DNA of 64,000 bases from the NCBI RefSeq assembly GCF_011761185.1, contig NZ_JAAOYM010000001.1:4092001-4156000 (forward strand), written 5' to 3'. The translations under genes and the position numbers were made by a program. Shown one piece after another: positions 48,102 to 57,136 of this stretch (position 1 is its first letter; each line of letters starts with the position of its first letter). The notes beneath the pieces are model-generated. The model was given only the letters and a program-made list of their open reading frames with translations. It was not told the origin of the DNA and did no database searches. This stretch comes from Saccharomonospora amisosensis. Lineage in GTDB: Bacteria > Actinomycetota > Actinomycetes > Mycobacteriales > Pseudonocardiaceae.

Positions 48102-49136
48102 TCAGGTGCGCGCGCCTCGGTGCGCGGGTAGCGCGGCCCGCAGGGCGGTGAGAAAGTCTGCCATGTCGGCTCGCACCGCGATCCGAAGCCAGTCCGCCCC
48201 GAGGCCGGGGAAGGTGTCGCACCTTCGCACCGCGTAGCCTGCGGCGCGAAGCCGGGAACGGACACCGAGCCCGTCTGGGACCCGGATCAGCACGAACGGC
48301 GCCCTCGGTGTGCCCGCGACCTGCACCCCCATCGCGCGCAGTCCCGCCAGGAGGTCGGTGAGGTCGGCACGCGCAGCACGGGCGTTGGCTGCCGCCTGCT
48401 CCAGCGCCTCGGTGCGGGTGCATGCCACCATCGCCACGGCCGCAGGTGTGGAAACCGACCACGGTGGCTGCACGGCGCGCAGCCGCTCGATCAGCTCCGG
48501 CTCGCCCAACACGTAGCCCGCACGAAGTCCCGCGATCCCCCAGGTCTTGGTGAGGCTTCTCAGCACGACCACACCGGGCAGCCGGGTGTCGGCAAGGCTT
48601 TCCGGTTCGCCGGGCACGGCATCGAGGAATGCCTCGTCCACGACGAGAATCCGGCCGGGGGTGGCAAGCTGCCGCAACACCCGCGCGGGATGCAGCACCG
48701 ATGTCGGGTTGGTCGGGTTGCCGACGAACACCAGGTCGGCGTCGGAGGGCACCGCGCCCGCCGACAGCTCGAATCCGTCACGGGCAGGCAGCAACACGCG
48801 CCGAACCGGGTGCCCGGCGGCACGAAGCGCCACCTCCGGCTCGGTGAACTGCGGGTGCACCACCACCGCCGTTCGCGGCCGCAGTGCCGAAGCCAGCAAC
48901 GTGAACGCCTCGGCGGCACCCGCCGTGGGCAGCACGTCGTCCGGTTCGCGGCCGTGCCGCGCCGCGATGGCCCGCCGCGCGCGGCGCACGTCGGGGTAGG
49001 CGGCCAATCCGTCGAGACAGTCCCGAAGCTCGCGGCGCAGCCACTCGGGAGGTTCGGGCAGCCGCACGTTGACGGCGAGATCGACAAGGCCCTCCCCCAC
49101 CTCGCTGTCCCCGTGCCACCGCAGCTGTTCATGCAT
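48102..49136 (-). CDS. cobC: Threonine-phosphate decarboxylase-like aminotransferase (CobC)
   Basis: A 344-aa class I/II PLP enzyme. In cobalamin synthesis such proteins decarboxylate L-threonine phosphate to aminopropanol phosphate for the CobD reaction. It shows LPEPPEWLRRELRDCLDGLAAYPD, TAGAAEAFTLLASALRP, VFVGNPTNPTSVLHP and the PLP lysine in VLRSLTKTWGIAGLRAGYVLG near residue 210. It starts at ATG 49136, which overlaps the cobB stop by eight bases (ATGCATGA), so it is coupled to cobB. A plain histidinol-phosphate aminotransferase role is less likely in this setting. Confidence 0.9.
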   Translation of the reverse strand: MHEQLRWHGDSEVGEGLVDLAVNVRLPEPPEWLRRELRDCLDGLAAYPDVRRARRAIAARHGREPDDVLPTAGAAEAFTLLASALRPRTAVVVHPQFTEPEVALRAAGHPVRRVLLPARDGFELSAGAVPSDADLVFVGNPTNPTSVLHPARVLRQLATPGRILVVDEAFLDAVPGEPESLADTRLPGVVVLRSLTKTWGIAGLRAGYVLGEPELIERLRAVQPPWSVSTPAAVAMVACTRTEALEQAAANARAARADLTDLLAGLRAMGVQVAGTPRAPFVLIRVPDGLGVRSRLRAAGYAVRRCDTFPGLGADWLRIAVRADMADFLTALRAALPAHRGART

Positions 49137-50463
49137 GGACGGCCGCCGCGAACCGGTTCGCCAACTCGGGGTGGCCAGCCCAGTGCACGTGCAGGTAGGA
49201 GGCGTGCAGCCTCGGCGAGGCGAAACCCTCCAGCTCGCCGTCCCACCGCCACGCCGCCGAGGCACCGTGCCTGGGCCGGACCACGGTGCGGTGGAACTCG
49301 TGGCCGGTGACGGGCTGACCGGACTCGGCGAGCAGGGACGTCGACGCGGCCGTCGCGCGCCGGTAGCCCAGCGCCCCGCCTTCGGTCATGTGCGCCACCG
49401 CGTCGAGCGCTCCCACCATCGGCATCCCGTCCAGTTCCCGGCACAGGTAAAGCAGTCCCGCGCATTCGGCCACCACCGGCATTCCTCGCCCGATCGCTTC
49501 GGACAGCTGGCCGCGCAGCTCTTCGTTGGCCGCCAACTCGGCCGCGTGCACCTCGGGGAAGCCACCGCCTAAATACAGCCCCGCACAGTGCGGGGGCAGC
49601 CGGGTCTCGGAAGTGGGGTCGAGGTCGACCACGTCCACCCCAGCCGCGTCGAGCAGTTCGGTGGTCTCGGTGTAGCGGAACGTGAACGCGCTGCCGGACG
49701 CCGCGGCGACCACCGCCCTGCGGGTGGCGGGGCTGACGTGGTCGGCGGGGTTCCACGGTTGGCCGTGCAGTGGTGGCGCGGCGCGCGCCACCCTTACCAC
49801 GGCGTCGAGGTCGACGCCGTCGGCGACCCACTCGGCGAGCCGGGGCAGCAGACCGCGTGACTCCCGCGCTCGTTCCGCCGCGGGAACGAGCCCGAGGTGC
49901 CTGCTCGGCGCGTGGATCTCCGGGTTACGCCGCAACGCGCCGAGCACGGGGATGCCGGTGGGCGCGAGCGCGTCCCGGATCTCGTCCTCGTGGCGCTGCG
50001 AGCCCAGTTTGTTCAGGATCACACCGGCGAGGTGCAGGTCCGGGTCGTAGCGCGCGAATCCCAGCACCAGCGCCGCGACGCTGCGGCTCGCGGCGGCCGC
50101 GTCCACAACCAGCACCACCGGCGCGGACACCAGCTTCGCCACGTGCGCGGTGGAGGCGTAGCCCGCCGTGCCGAGCGCACCGTCGAACAGCCCCATCACG
50201 CCTTCGAGCACGGCCAGCTCCGCGCGGCTGGCGCCGTGCAACAGCAGCGGAACCACCCGGTCCTCACCCTGCAGGAACGGGTCGAGGTTGCGCGGCGGCA
50301 GTCCGGTGGCCAGTGCGTGGTAGCTGGGGTCGATGAAGTCGGGCCCCACCTTGTGCCCCGACACCGCGAGTCCACGCGAGCGCAGCGCAGCCATCAGCCC
50401 GGTGGCCACGGTCGTCTTGCCGTGCCCGGAACCGGGCGCGGCGACGACGATCCTGGCTACCAC
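49129..50463 (-). CDS. cobB: Cobyrinic acid a,c-diamide synthase
   Basis: A 444-aa ATP- and glutamine-dependent amidase (CobB/CbiA) acting on side chains a and c. The N-terminal dethiobiotin-synthetase-like domain has VAAPGSGHGKTTVATGL at residues 7-23 and VGPDFIDPSYHALATG. The C-terminal class I glutaminase domain holds GLYLGGGFPEVHAAEL, the nucleophile in VVAECAGLLYLCREL and a later GHEFHRT. It starts at ATG 50463, overlapping the cobO end by seven bases. The minus-strand order chlID-cobO-cobB-cobC is fully overlapping. Confidence 0.95.
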   Translation of the reverse strand: MVARIVVAAPGSGHGKTTVATGLMAALRSRGLAVSGHKVGPDFIDPSYHALATGLPPRNLDPFLQGEDRVVPLLLHGASRAELAVLEGVMGLFDGALGTAGYASTAHVAKLVSAPVVLVVDAAAASRSVAALVLGFARYDPDLHLAGVILNKLGSQRHEDEIRDALAPTGIPVLGALRRNPEIHAPSRHLGLVPAAERARESRGLLPRLAEWVADGVDLDAVVRVARAAPPLHGQPWNPADHVSPATRRAVVAAASGSAFTFRYTETTELLDAAGVDVVDLDPTSETRLPPHCAGLYLGGGFPEVHAAELAANEELRGQLSEAIGRGMPVVAECAGLLYLCRELDGMPMVGALDAVAHMTEGGALGYRRATAASTSLLAESGQPVTGHEFHRTVVRPRHGASAAWRWDGELEGFASPRLHASYLHVHWAGHPELANRFAAAVHA

Positions 50464-51059
50464 TCGATGCCTCGCTGTCCTTTTTGACCCGAATCCATCG
50501 GATGCTTGACCTTGGTCATGTCAACCACCAGGTCCGCCGCCGCCACCAGTGCGGGCGGGGCCTGCCTGCCGGTGATCACGACGTGCTGGCGGCCGGGCCT
50601 GGTGGACAGCGCCTCGACGACCTCGTCGGTGTCGATCCAGCCCCACCGCAGCGGGTAGGTGAACTCGTCGAGTACGTAGAAGTCGTGCCGCTGCTCTGCC
50701 AGCCTGCGTCTGATCTCGGCCCAACCTTCGCGGGCGTCCTTGGCGTGGTCGTCCTCGGTTCCTCGCTTGCGAGCCCAACTCCAGCCCTCGCCCATCTTGT
50801 GCCACTCCACCGAGCCGCCCGCACCGCTGGCGTCCAGCGCGCGGAACGCGGCCTCCTCGCCGACCCGCCATTTGGCGGACTTGACGAACTGGAACACCCC
50901 GATGGACCAACCCTGGTTCCACGCGCGCAACGCCATGCCGAACGCGGCGGTGGACTTGCCCTTCATGTCTCCGGTGTGGACGGCGAGGACGGGGCGGTTG
51001 CGGCGCTGCCGGGTGGTGAGCCCGTCGTCGGGCACGTCGGTCGGTTTACCCTTCGGCAT
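50457..51059 (-). CDS. cobO: Cob(I)yrinic acid a,c-diamide adenosyltransferase
   Basis: A 200-aa CobA/CobO-type adenosyltransferase that puts the 5'-deoxyadenosyl group on cobalt. It shows the P-loop LAVHTGDMKGKSTAAFGMAL near residue 25, WNQGWSIGVFQFVKSAKWRVGEE, HDFYVLDEFTYPLRWGWID near residue 125 and VVITGRQAPPALVAAADLVVDMTKVKHP. Its ATG shares one base with the chlID stop (TGATG) and its end overlaps cobB. Length is normal for CobO. Confidence 0.96.
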   Translation of the reverse strand: MPKGKPTDVPDDGLTTRQRRNRPVLAVHTGDMKGKSTAAFGMALRAWNQGWSIGVFQFVKSAKWRVGEEAAFRALDASGAGGSVEWHKMGEGWSWARKRGTEDDHAKDAREGWAEIRRRLAEQRHDFYVLDEFTYPLRWGWIDTDEVVEALSTRPGRQHVVITGRQAPPALVAAADLVVDMTKVKHPMDSGQKGQRGIEW

Positions 51060-53053
51060 CAGGCGGCCCTGCCGATACGTCCCGCCCTGCTACTGACCTC
51101 ACGGACGAGCGAGTCCGCGGCAACCTCACCGAGCGGAACGTGCTCGGCGCCGAGGCGATTGGCGAGTTCGGCGGCGAGGCCCAGCCGCATCCGCCCGCTC
51201 TCGCAGTCCATGACGACGCTCGCGACTCCAGTGCGCGCGAGCAGGTCAGCGGCGGCGTGGGAGCGCGACACCGCGTCGGCACCGCCGGTGGCGCGCCCGT
51301 CGGTGACCACGACCAGCAGTGGCCGCCGCCTCGGATCACGCAGCGCCTCCACTCGAAGCGTCTCGGCCGCCCGCAGCAGACCTTCCGCCAGTGGGGTGCG
51401 GCCGCCGGTCGGCAGCGCCTCCAGCCGCGCGGCAGCAGCTTCCACACTGCCGGTCGGCGGCAGCGACAACTCCGCTCCCCGCGCGCGGAAGGTCACCAGC
51501 CCCACCTTGTCGCGCCGCTGGTAGGCGTCGAGCAGCAGTGAGAGCACCGCGGCCTTCACCTCGCGCATCCGCTGCCGCGCGCCCATCGACCCGGACGCGT
51601 CCACACAGAACAGCACGAGGTTGCCCTCCTTGCCTTGCCTGCGCGCGTAGCGCAGATCGCGTGGCCGCACCAGCAGTGCCTTGCCCGTGCGTTCGCGTTC
51701 GCGCTGTCGCAGTGCCGCGGCGAGGATGGTGGCGGCCAGCCGAGGCGCGCCGGTTCGCACGCCCGGCCGTTGCGCGCCGACGACCCGCCCGGTGTCGGTG
51801 ACGGCGGCGGAGCGGCGACCGCTGGCGCCCGCTCCGGTGCCGCGCACCGTGAACAACCTCGCGCGGTAGGGACCGCCGGAGGCCACGCGCCGCTGCCCAC
51901 CGCCGCCCGGCTGCTCGCCGCCGTCCCCGCGTTCGGGGGGCGAACCGTGCTCACCGGGCGGCGTCTCGCCGCTGGTGTTCTGCTCGCCCTCGTCACGCGG
52001 TTGCCGGGTTCCCGAGCCGGGGTCGTCGTCGGGCGGGCCCTGCTCTGGTGGCTCCGAAAGTGCCCGTTCCAGCTCGCCGGGATCGATGCCCGGCGCGTCG
52101 AACGGGTTGCGCCTGCGCCGATGCGGCAACGCCAACTCCGCGGCGACCCTGATGTCCTCGACGGTCACCGAGTCCCGGCCACACCAGGCCGCGTGCGCGC
52201 ACGCGGTGCGGGCGGTGACGATGTCGGCGCGCATGCCGTCCACCTCGAACTCGGCGCACACCCTTGCGATGCGCAGCAACGACTCCTCGCCGAGCGACAC
52301 GCGCGGCAGCAGCGCAACCGCGGCGCTGATGTCGTCCGCCAGCGCGGCATCGGAGTCGTGGAAGCGGGCCGCGAAGCCGTCAGGGTCGGTTTCGTAGGCG
52401 ATCCGTCGGCGCACCACCTCGGCCCGCTGTTCGGGTTCGCGGCTGGAGGTCACCTCCACGGTGAGCCCGAAACGGTCGAGCAGTTGCGGCCGCAACTCCC
52501 CCTCCTCCGGGTTCATGGTGCCGATCAGCACGAACCGCGCGGCGTGCGAAACCGAGACACCCTCCCGCTCGACGGTGGCGCGCCCCATCGCGGCCGCGTC
52601 CAGCAGGGTGTCGACAAGGTGGTCCTGCAGCAGGTTGACCTCGTCGACGTACAACAGGCCACGGTGCGCACCCGCCAGCAGTCCGGGCTGGAAGTCGGCC
52701 ACACCGTCGCGTAGCGCGCGTTCCAGGTCAAGCGAGCCGACCACCCGTTCCTCCGCCGCGCCGACGGGCAACTCCACCAGCCGGGCTGGCCTGCTACGCC
52801 GGGAAACGTCGCGAGGGTGCGGGCCGTCCGGGCAGGCCGGATCAGGTCTTGCCGGATCACAGGAGAACCGGCAGCCGTCGACCACCTCCACCCTCGGCAG
52901 CAGCTCAGCGAGCGCGCGGACCATTGTGGACTTCGCCGTGCCCTTCTCGCCGCGCACCAGCACCCCACCGATCGCCGGTGAGATCGCCGAAAGCAGCAAC
53001 GCCAGCCGCAACTGTTCCATCCCGACGACGGCGGTGAAGGGGAACGACGTCAC
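51059..53053 (-). CDS. chlID: Magnesium-chelatase-like ChlI-ChlD fusion (cobaltochelatase partner of CobN)
   Basis: A 664-aa AAA+/von Willebrand fusion. The N-terminal ChlI-like part has VLVRGEKGTAKSTMVRALAEL (Walker A) near residue 35, a Cys-rich insertion, LLYVDEVNLLQDHLVDTLLD (Walker B) and FVLIGTMNPEEGELRPQLLDRFGL. A low-complexity Pro/Glu/Asp/Gly linker follows, then the ChlD-like integrin I domain with the MIDAS DASGSMGARQRMREVK. In actinobacteria this fusion powers cobalt insertion by CobN, encoded from 63715. I start it at GTG 53053 with AAGGAG upstream. A cobalamin riboswitch lies in its leader. Confidence 0.92.
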   Translation of the reverse strand: MTSFPFTAVVGMEQLRLALLLSAISPAIGGVLVRGEKGTAKSTMVRALAELLPRVEVVDGCRFSCDPARPDPACPDGPHPRDVSRRSRPARLVELPVGAAEERVVGSLDLERALRDGVADFQPGLLAGAHRGLLYVDEVNLLQDHLVDTLLDAAAMGRATVEREGVSVSHAARFVLIGTMNPEEGELRPQLLDRFGLTVEVTSSREPEQRAEVVRRRIAYETDPDGFAARFHDSDAALADDISAAVALLPRVSLGEESLLRIARVCAEFEVDGMRADIVTARTACAHAAWCGRDSVTVEDIRVAAELALPHRRRRNPFDAPGIDPGELERALSEPPEQGPPDDDPGSGTRQPRDEGEQNTSGETPPGEHGSPPERGDGGEQPGGGGQRRVASGGPYRARLFTVRGTGAGASGRRSAAVTDTGRVVGAQRPGVRTGAPRLAATILAAALRQRERERTGKALLVRPRDLRYARRQGKEGNLVLFCVDASGSMGARQRMREVKAAVLSLLLDAYQRRDKVGLVTFRARGAELSLPPTGSVEAAAARLEALPTGGRTPLAEGLLRAAETLRVEALRDPRRRPLLVVVTDGRATGGADAVSRSHAAADLLARTGVASVVMDCESGRMRLGLAAELANRLGAEHVPLGEVAADSLVREVSSRAGRIGRAA

Positions 53054-53089
53054 GAAAAGACTCCTTAGCCACGGGTGGGTGTCCTCGCC

Positions 53090-53225
53090 CACGTCTCGTC
53101 AGCACACCAAGGCGGCCACCGAAGCTCTGACTCCTGACCGATCGGCCAGTCACAGTGGCGGGACCGTCCCGGATTCGCACCGGGTTCCACGACGACCGCG
53201 GCCCGATCATCGCACACCCCCCGGC
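53090..53225 (-). ncRNA. Cobalamin riboswitch controlling the chlID-cobO-cobB-cobC operon
   Basis: On the minus strand the B12-riboswitch core reads GGAACCCGGTGCGAATCCGG, then GACGGTCCCGCCACTGTGAC and AGGAGTCAGA. It lies about 35 to 170 bases upstream of the chlID GTG, which has an AAGGAG ribosome site. It should switch off the whole overlapping operon when adenosylcobalamin is plentiful. The divergent cobL leader starts just beyond it. Confidence 0.9.
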
Positions 53226-53298
53226 GAAGCGGGGCGGAGGAAAATCACACGGCTCCCGTGCGGGTGCCCGCGAGCGGGCGCGGCTACGGTTCGGGGTC

Positions 53299-54516
53299 GT
53301 GACGATCGCGGTGGTGGGTATCGGGGCCGACGGCTGGCCCGGCCTGCCTCGGGAAGGCAGGTCCGAGGTCGAGTCCTGTGAGGTACTGCTCGGCGGGCGA
53401 AGGCAGCTCGATCTCGTGCCGGACGGCGGCTACCGGAAGGTGGCGTGGCCGAGCCCGCTGCTGCCTTCGCTCGACGACGTTCTCGCCGAACACGCGGGCC
53501 GCCGGATCTGCGTGCTCGCCAGCGGAGACCCGCTGCTTTCCGGTATCGGCACCACGCTGATGCGCAGGCTCGGCTCGCATCGGCTGCGCATCGTGCCCGG
53601 TGTGTCGTCGGTGACGCTGGCGCGGGCGCGGCTGTGCTGGCCAGCCGAGGAGGTGGAGGTGATCAGCGCAGTCGGGCGGTCGCCGCAGGCCGTGATGCGT
53701 GTCGCGGGCGACGGTCGCAGGGCGCTCGTGCTCAGCGCCGACGGCTCAACCCCCGCCACGGTGGCGGCACTGCTCACCCACCACGGCTTCGGCGCGAGCA
53801 GGCTCACTGTGCTTGAGGAACTCGGCGGGCCCGGCGAGCGGCGGCTGGAGGGCCGCGCGCTGGACTGGCCACATCCGACGTGCGCGGCGTTGAACGTGCT
53901 CGGGATCGAGTTCGCGGGCCCGAGGGGGTTGCCGGTACTGCCCGGGTTGCCCGATTCCGCCTTCGAGCACGACGGCCAGCTCACCAAGCGGGACGTGCGG
54001 GCGAGCGTGCTGGCGCGGCTGGCGCCGTTGCCTGGCGAGTTGTTGTGGGACGTCGGCGCGGGCTCGGGCAGCGTTGCCGTGGAGTGGGCCCGGGCGCACC
54101 CGGCGAACACCGCGATCGCGGTGGAACCGAGGCCACAGCGTGCGGCGCGCATCGCCCGCAACGCCGAGCGGCTCGGCGCGCGGGTGGACGTGGTCACCGG
54201 TTCGGCCCCGCAGGCGCTCGCCGGCCTGCGGGCGCCTGACGCGGTGTTCATCGGCGGCGGCATCACCGCACCAGGCGTGCTGCCCGCATGCTGGGACGCG
54301 CTTGGCGAAGGCGGAAGGCTGGTCGCCAACGGCGTGACGGTGCAGGCCGAACACGAACTCGCGCGGGCCCACGCCGAGTTGGGCGGCGAGCTGACCAGGC
54401 TGGCCGTCGAGCACGCCGCACCGCTCGGCGGCTTCACCGGCTGGACACCCGCGCGCACGGTGACCCAGTGGAGCGTCGTGAAGGAAACCGAGCAAGCCAA
54501 GGAGGTCCAGCAGTGA
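53299..54516 (+). CDS. cobL: Precorrin-6Y C5,15-methyltransferase (decarboxylating)
   Basis: A 405-aa fusion of CbiE-like and CbiT-like halves, methylating C5 and C15 of the corrin ring and removing the acetate carboxyl at C12. The first half shows IAVVGIGADGWPGLP, CVLASGDPLLSGIGTTL and RIVPGVSSVTLARARL. The second half is a SAM Rossmann domain with LLWDVGAGSGSVAVEWARAH near residue 250 and DAVFIGGGITAPGVLPA. It starts at GTG 53299; a -10-like TACGGT at 53285-53290 suggests a leaderless transcript. It overlaps cobM by four bases. Confidence 0.94.
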   Translation: MTIAVVGIGADGWPGLPREGRSEVESCEVLLGGRRQLDLVPDGGYRKVAWPSPLLPSLDDVLAEHAGRRICVLASGDPLLSGIGTTLMRRLGSHRLRIVPGVSSVTLARARLCWPAEEVEVISAVGRSPQAVMRVAGDGRRALVLSADGSTPATVAALLTHHGFGASRLTVLEELGGPGERRLEGRALDWPHPTCAALNVLGIEFAGPRGLPVLPGLPDSAFEHDGQLTKRDVRASVLARLAPLPGELLWDVGAGSGSVAVEWARAHPANTAIAVEPRPQRAARIARNAERLGARVDVVTGSAPQALAGLRAPDAVFIGGGITAPGVLPACWDALGEGGRLVANGVTVQAEHELARAHAELGGELTRLAVEHAAPLGGFTGWTPARTVTQWSVVKETEQAKEVQQ

Positions 54517-55256
54517 CCGTGTACTTCGTCGGCGCGGGACCGGGTTCGGCCGACCTGATCACCGTGCGCGGGCAGCGGCTGCTGGCTCGCTGCGGGGTCT
54601 GCCTGTACCCGGGCAGTCTCACCCCCGCCGACCTGCTGGCGCACTGCCCCGCCGGTGCCAGGTTGGTGGACACCGCGCGGCTGACACTCGATGAGATCGT
54701 CGAGGAGCTGCTGCGCGGCCACCGTGAGGGGCACGACGTTGTCCGGCTGTGCTCGGGTGATCCCTCCATCTACAGCGCCGTGGCCGAACAGGCACGCAGG
54801 CTGGACACGGCAGGCGTGCCCTACGACGTGACGCCAGGCGTGCCCGCGTTCGCCGCGGCCGCCGCCGTGCTCGGCAAGGAACTGACCGTCCCCGAGGTCG
54901 GGCAGAGCCTCGTCATCACCAGGGCGCGGGCACGCTCCACGGCCATGCCGCCCGGCGAGGACCTCGCCACGCTGGGCGCGAGCGGCACGACGATGGCGCT
55001 GCACCTCGCCGTCAACCGGATCGAGCAGGTGGTGGCCGAACTGCTGCCGCGCTACGGGCCCGACTGCCCTGCGGCGGCGGTCGCGCTGGCCAGCCAGCCC
55101 GGCGAAGTCGTGGTGCGCGGCACGCTGGCCGGCATCGCCGATCAGGTACGCGAAGCGGGCATCACCCGCGCCGCCGTGATCTTCGTTGGGCGGGTGCTGG
55201 CCGCGGCGGACTTCCCGGACAGCTTCCTGTACTCCGCCACCCGCGAGCGGGCATGA
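54513..55256 (+). CDS. cobM: Precorrin-4 C11-methyltransferase
   Basis: A 247-aa SAM-dependent tetrapyrrole methylase of the CobM/CbiF type. It starts VTVYFVGAGPGSADLITVRG, followed by VCLYPGSLTPADLLAHCPAG, VVRLCSGDPSIYSAVAEQ, YDVTPGVPAFAAAAAVLGKELTVPEV and a final RAAVIFVGRVLAAADFPDSFLY, all typical of C11 methylases. It starts at GTG 54513, inside the cobL stop (GTGA), with an AAGGAGG site in the cobL end. Coupling to cobL is clear. It is convergent with cbiD, three bases apart. Confidence 0.95.
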   Translation: MTVYFVGAGPGSADLITVRGQRLLARCGVCLYPGSLTPADLLAHCPAGARLVDTARLTLDEIVEELLRGHREGHDVVRLCSGDPSIYSAVAEQARRLDTAGVPYDVTPGVPAFAAAAAVLGKELTVPEVGQSLVITRARARSTAMPPGEDLATLGASGTTMALHLAVNRIEQVVAELLPRYGPDCPAAAVALASQPGEVVVRGTLAGIADQVREAGITRAAVIFVGRVLAAADFPDSFLYSATRERA

Positions 55257-55259
55257 GCG

Positions 55260-56330
55260 CTACGGCCCGCTACGCCCGACGATGACACCGGCGCGGTCGA
55301 CCACAACCACGTCCACCTCAACGGCGGCACCCGCCAGCACCTCCAGCGCCGTTCGCCGTGCCCGGCTCGCCACCAGGTCACCCAGCGGCAGGCCGTGCTC
55401 ACGCGCCAGCTCCAGCGCGTGCAGCGCGGTGTTGGCGCGCTCGATCTGTCCGGCCACGTCGGCGTGCCCCGCGTCGCGCGCCAACCGGGCCAGCAGCCCC
55501 AGATCCACCTGTGACCGCTTGGAATGCAGGTCCAGATAGCCCGCGGCGAGTTTGGACAGCTTCGCGAACCCGCCAGCCAGCGAAAGCCTCGGCACCGGGT
55601 TGGCGCGCAGGTACTTCAGCACCGCTCCCGCGAAGTCACCCATGTCCAGCAACGCGGTGTCCGGCAGCCCGTACAGCCGCGCCACCGCCCGCTCCGAGGT
55701 GTTGCCGACCGCGCCCGCGACATGCCGGTGACCCAGTGCCCTTGCCACGTCCACACCCCGCCGAATGCTGTCGATCCACGCCGAGCACGAGTAGGGCACC
55801 ACGACACCGGTCGTGCCTAGCACCGAAAGCCCACCGACGATTCCCAGCCTTGGGTTCCACGTGTGCCGCGCCATGCTTTCGCCGTGCGGGATGGAGATCT
55901 CCACCACGACGTCGGCCGGCTGACCGTGCCGCTGGGCGACCCGCTCGACCGCCTCGGTCATCAGCTCGCGCGGCACCGGGTTGATCGCGGGCTCACCCAC
56001 CGGCAACGGAAGCCCCGGCAGCGTGACCGTGCCGACACCCTCGCCCGCACGGAACACCACGCCGCTACCCCGCGGTCCCGGCGAAACCGTGGAAACGATC
56101 AGAGCGCCGTGGGTCACATCCGGGTCGTCCCCCGCGTCCTTGACCACGCCCGCGCTCGCCGAGCCGTCCGCCAGCCGTTGCGTGGCCAGCGCGAACGCCG
56201 GGCGCCTGCCCTTGGGCAGCAGCACCTCGACCGGGTCGGGGAACTCACCGGTCAGCAGCGCGGTGTAGGCGGCGGTGGTCGCGGCGGTGGCGCAGGCACC
56301 GGTCGTCCAGCCGTAACGTAGTTGGGTCAC
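55260..56330 (-). CDS. cbiD: Cobalt-precorrin-5B C1-methyltransferase
   Basis: A 356-aa CbiD protein that methylates C1 of cobalt-precorrin-5B in the cobalt-early (anaerobic) route. The start LRYGWTTGACATAATTAAY is diagnostic, then VLLPKGRRPAFAL, KDAGDDPDVTHGALIVSTV, NPVPRELMTEAVERVAQRHG, GIVGGLSVLGTTGVVVPYSCSAWIDSIRRGVDVA and AGGFAKLSKLAAGYLDLHSKRSQVDL. It starts at GTG 56330. The divergent cobK start is only nine bases away, so their promoters must reach into each other's coding region. Together with CobG this gives a mixed pathway. Confidence 0.94.
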   Translation of the reverse strand: MTQLRYGWTTGACATAATTAAYTALLTGEFPDPVEVLLPKGRRPAFALATQRLADGSASAGVVKDAGDDPDVTHGALIVSTVSPGPRGSGVVFRAGEGVGTVTLPGLPLPVGEPAINPVPRELMTEAVERVAQRHGQPADVVVEISIPHGESMARHTWNPRLGIVGGLSVLGTTGVVVPYSCSAWIDSIRRGVDVARALGHRHVAGAVGNTSERAVARLYGLPDTALLDMGDFAGAVLKYLRANPVPRLSLAGGFAKLSKLAAGYLDLHSKRSQVDLGLLARLARDAGHADVAGQIERANTALHALELAREHGLPLGDLVASRARRTALEVLAGAAVEVDVVVVDRAGVIVGRSGP

Positions 56331-56339
56331 ACTCTCACC

Positions 56340-57110
56340 GTGGCAAGTATCGCCCGGCTCGTCCTGATCCTCGGCGGCACCTCCGAAGCTCGCGCGCTGG
56401 CCGCCGCCTTGGTGGCCTCCGGAGTGCGCGTGGTGTCCTCACTGGCGGGCAGGGTGGCCTCGCCGAGACTGCCGGAAGGCGAGGTTCGCGTCGGCGGGTT
56501 CGGCGGGCCGAACGGGCTCGCAGGCTGGCTCACCGAGTACGACATCACCGCTGTGGTGGACGCCACACACCCGTTCGCGGAGCGCATCGGTGAGTCCGCG
56601 GTGCGAGGTACGGCGCTGGCGGGCGTGCCGCTGCTGCGGCTGGAACGACCCGGTTGGGTGCCCACGCCCGGCGACGACTGGCACTGGGTCGACACGCTGC
56701 GCGAGGCCGCCGCCGTGGTGCCGTCCCTCGGCTCCCGCGCCTTCCTGACCAGCGGCCGCCAGGGGCTTTCCGCTTTCGCCCACGCCAGCGGCGTGTGGTT
56801 TCTCGCCCGCTGTGTCGATCCGCCTGAGCCGCCGCTGCCGCCCCGGCTCGAGGTGCTGCTGAGCAGAGGGCCCTACCGGGTGGCCGACGAGCTGGCGCTG
56901 CTGCGCGAGCACCGGATCGAGGTGCTGGTCACCAAGGACAGTGGTGGTTCGCTGACGAGCGCGAAGCTCACCGCTGCGAGACAACTGCGCGTACCGGTCG
57001 TGGTGGTGCGCAGACCCCCTCGCGCCGCGACCGAGTCGGTGACCAGTGTGGACGCAGCAGAGGCCTGGGTGCTCGAACGGGTGAGGGACCATCCCCACGC
57101 ACGGCCTTGA
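56340..57110 (+). CDS. cobK: Precorrin-6A reductase
   Basis: A 256-aa NADPH-dependent reductase (CobK/CbiJ) of a macrocycle double bond. It shows LVLILGGTSEARALAAALVA near the start, VRVGGFGGPNGLAGWLTEYDITAVVDATHPFAERI near residue 60, LLRLERPGWVPTPGDDWH, FLTSGRQGLSAFAH and VLVTKDSGGSLTSAKLTAAR near the end, all family signatures. I start at GTG 56340; a TTG at 56322 would overlap cbiD. It ends 26 bp before the emb gene. Confidence 0.94.
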   Translation: MASIARLVLILGGTSEARALAAALVASGVRVVSSLAGRVASPRLPEGEVRVGGFGGPNGLAGWLTEYDITAVVDATHPFAERIGESAVRGTALAGVPLLRLERPGWVPTPGDDWHWVDTLREAAAVVPSLGSRAFLTSGRQGLSAFAHASGVWFLARCVDPPEPPLPPRLEVLLSRGPYRVADELALLREHRIEVLVTKDSGGSLTSAKLTAARQLRVPVVVVRRPPRAATESVTSVDAAEAWVLERVRDHPHARP

Positions 57111-57136
57111 CGCGCTGCCCGCTAGCGTGACGCCCG

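Noticed and set aside
57107-57128. TTGACG followed by TAGCGT as a -35/-10 pair for emb
   Set aside because: The spacer is only 10 bp, far too short; I keep only the -10-like element.
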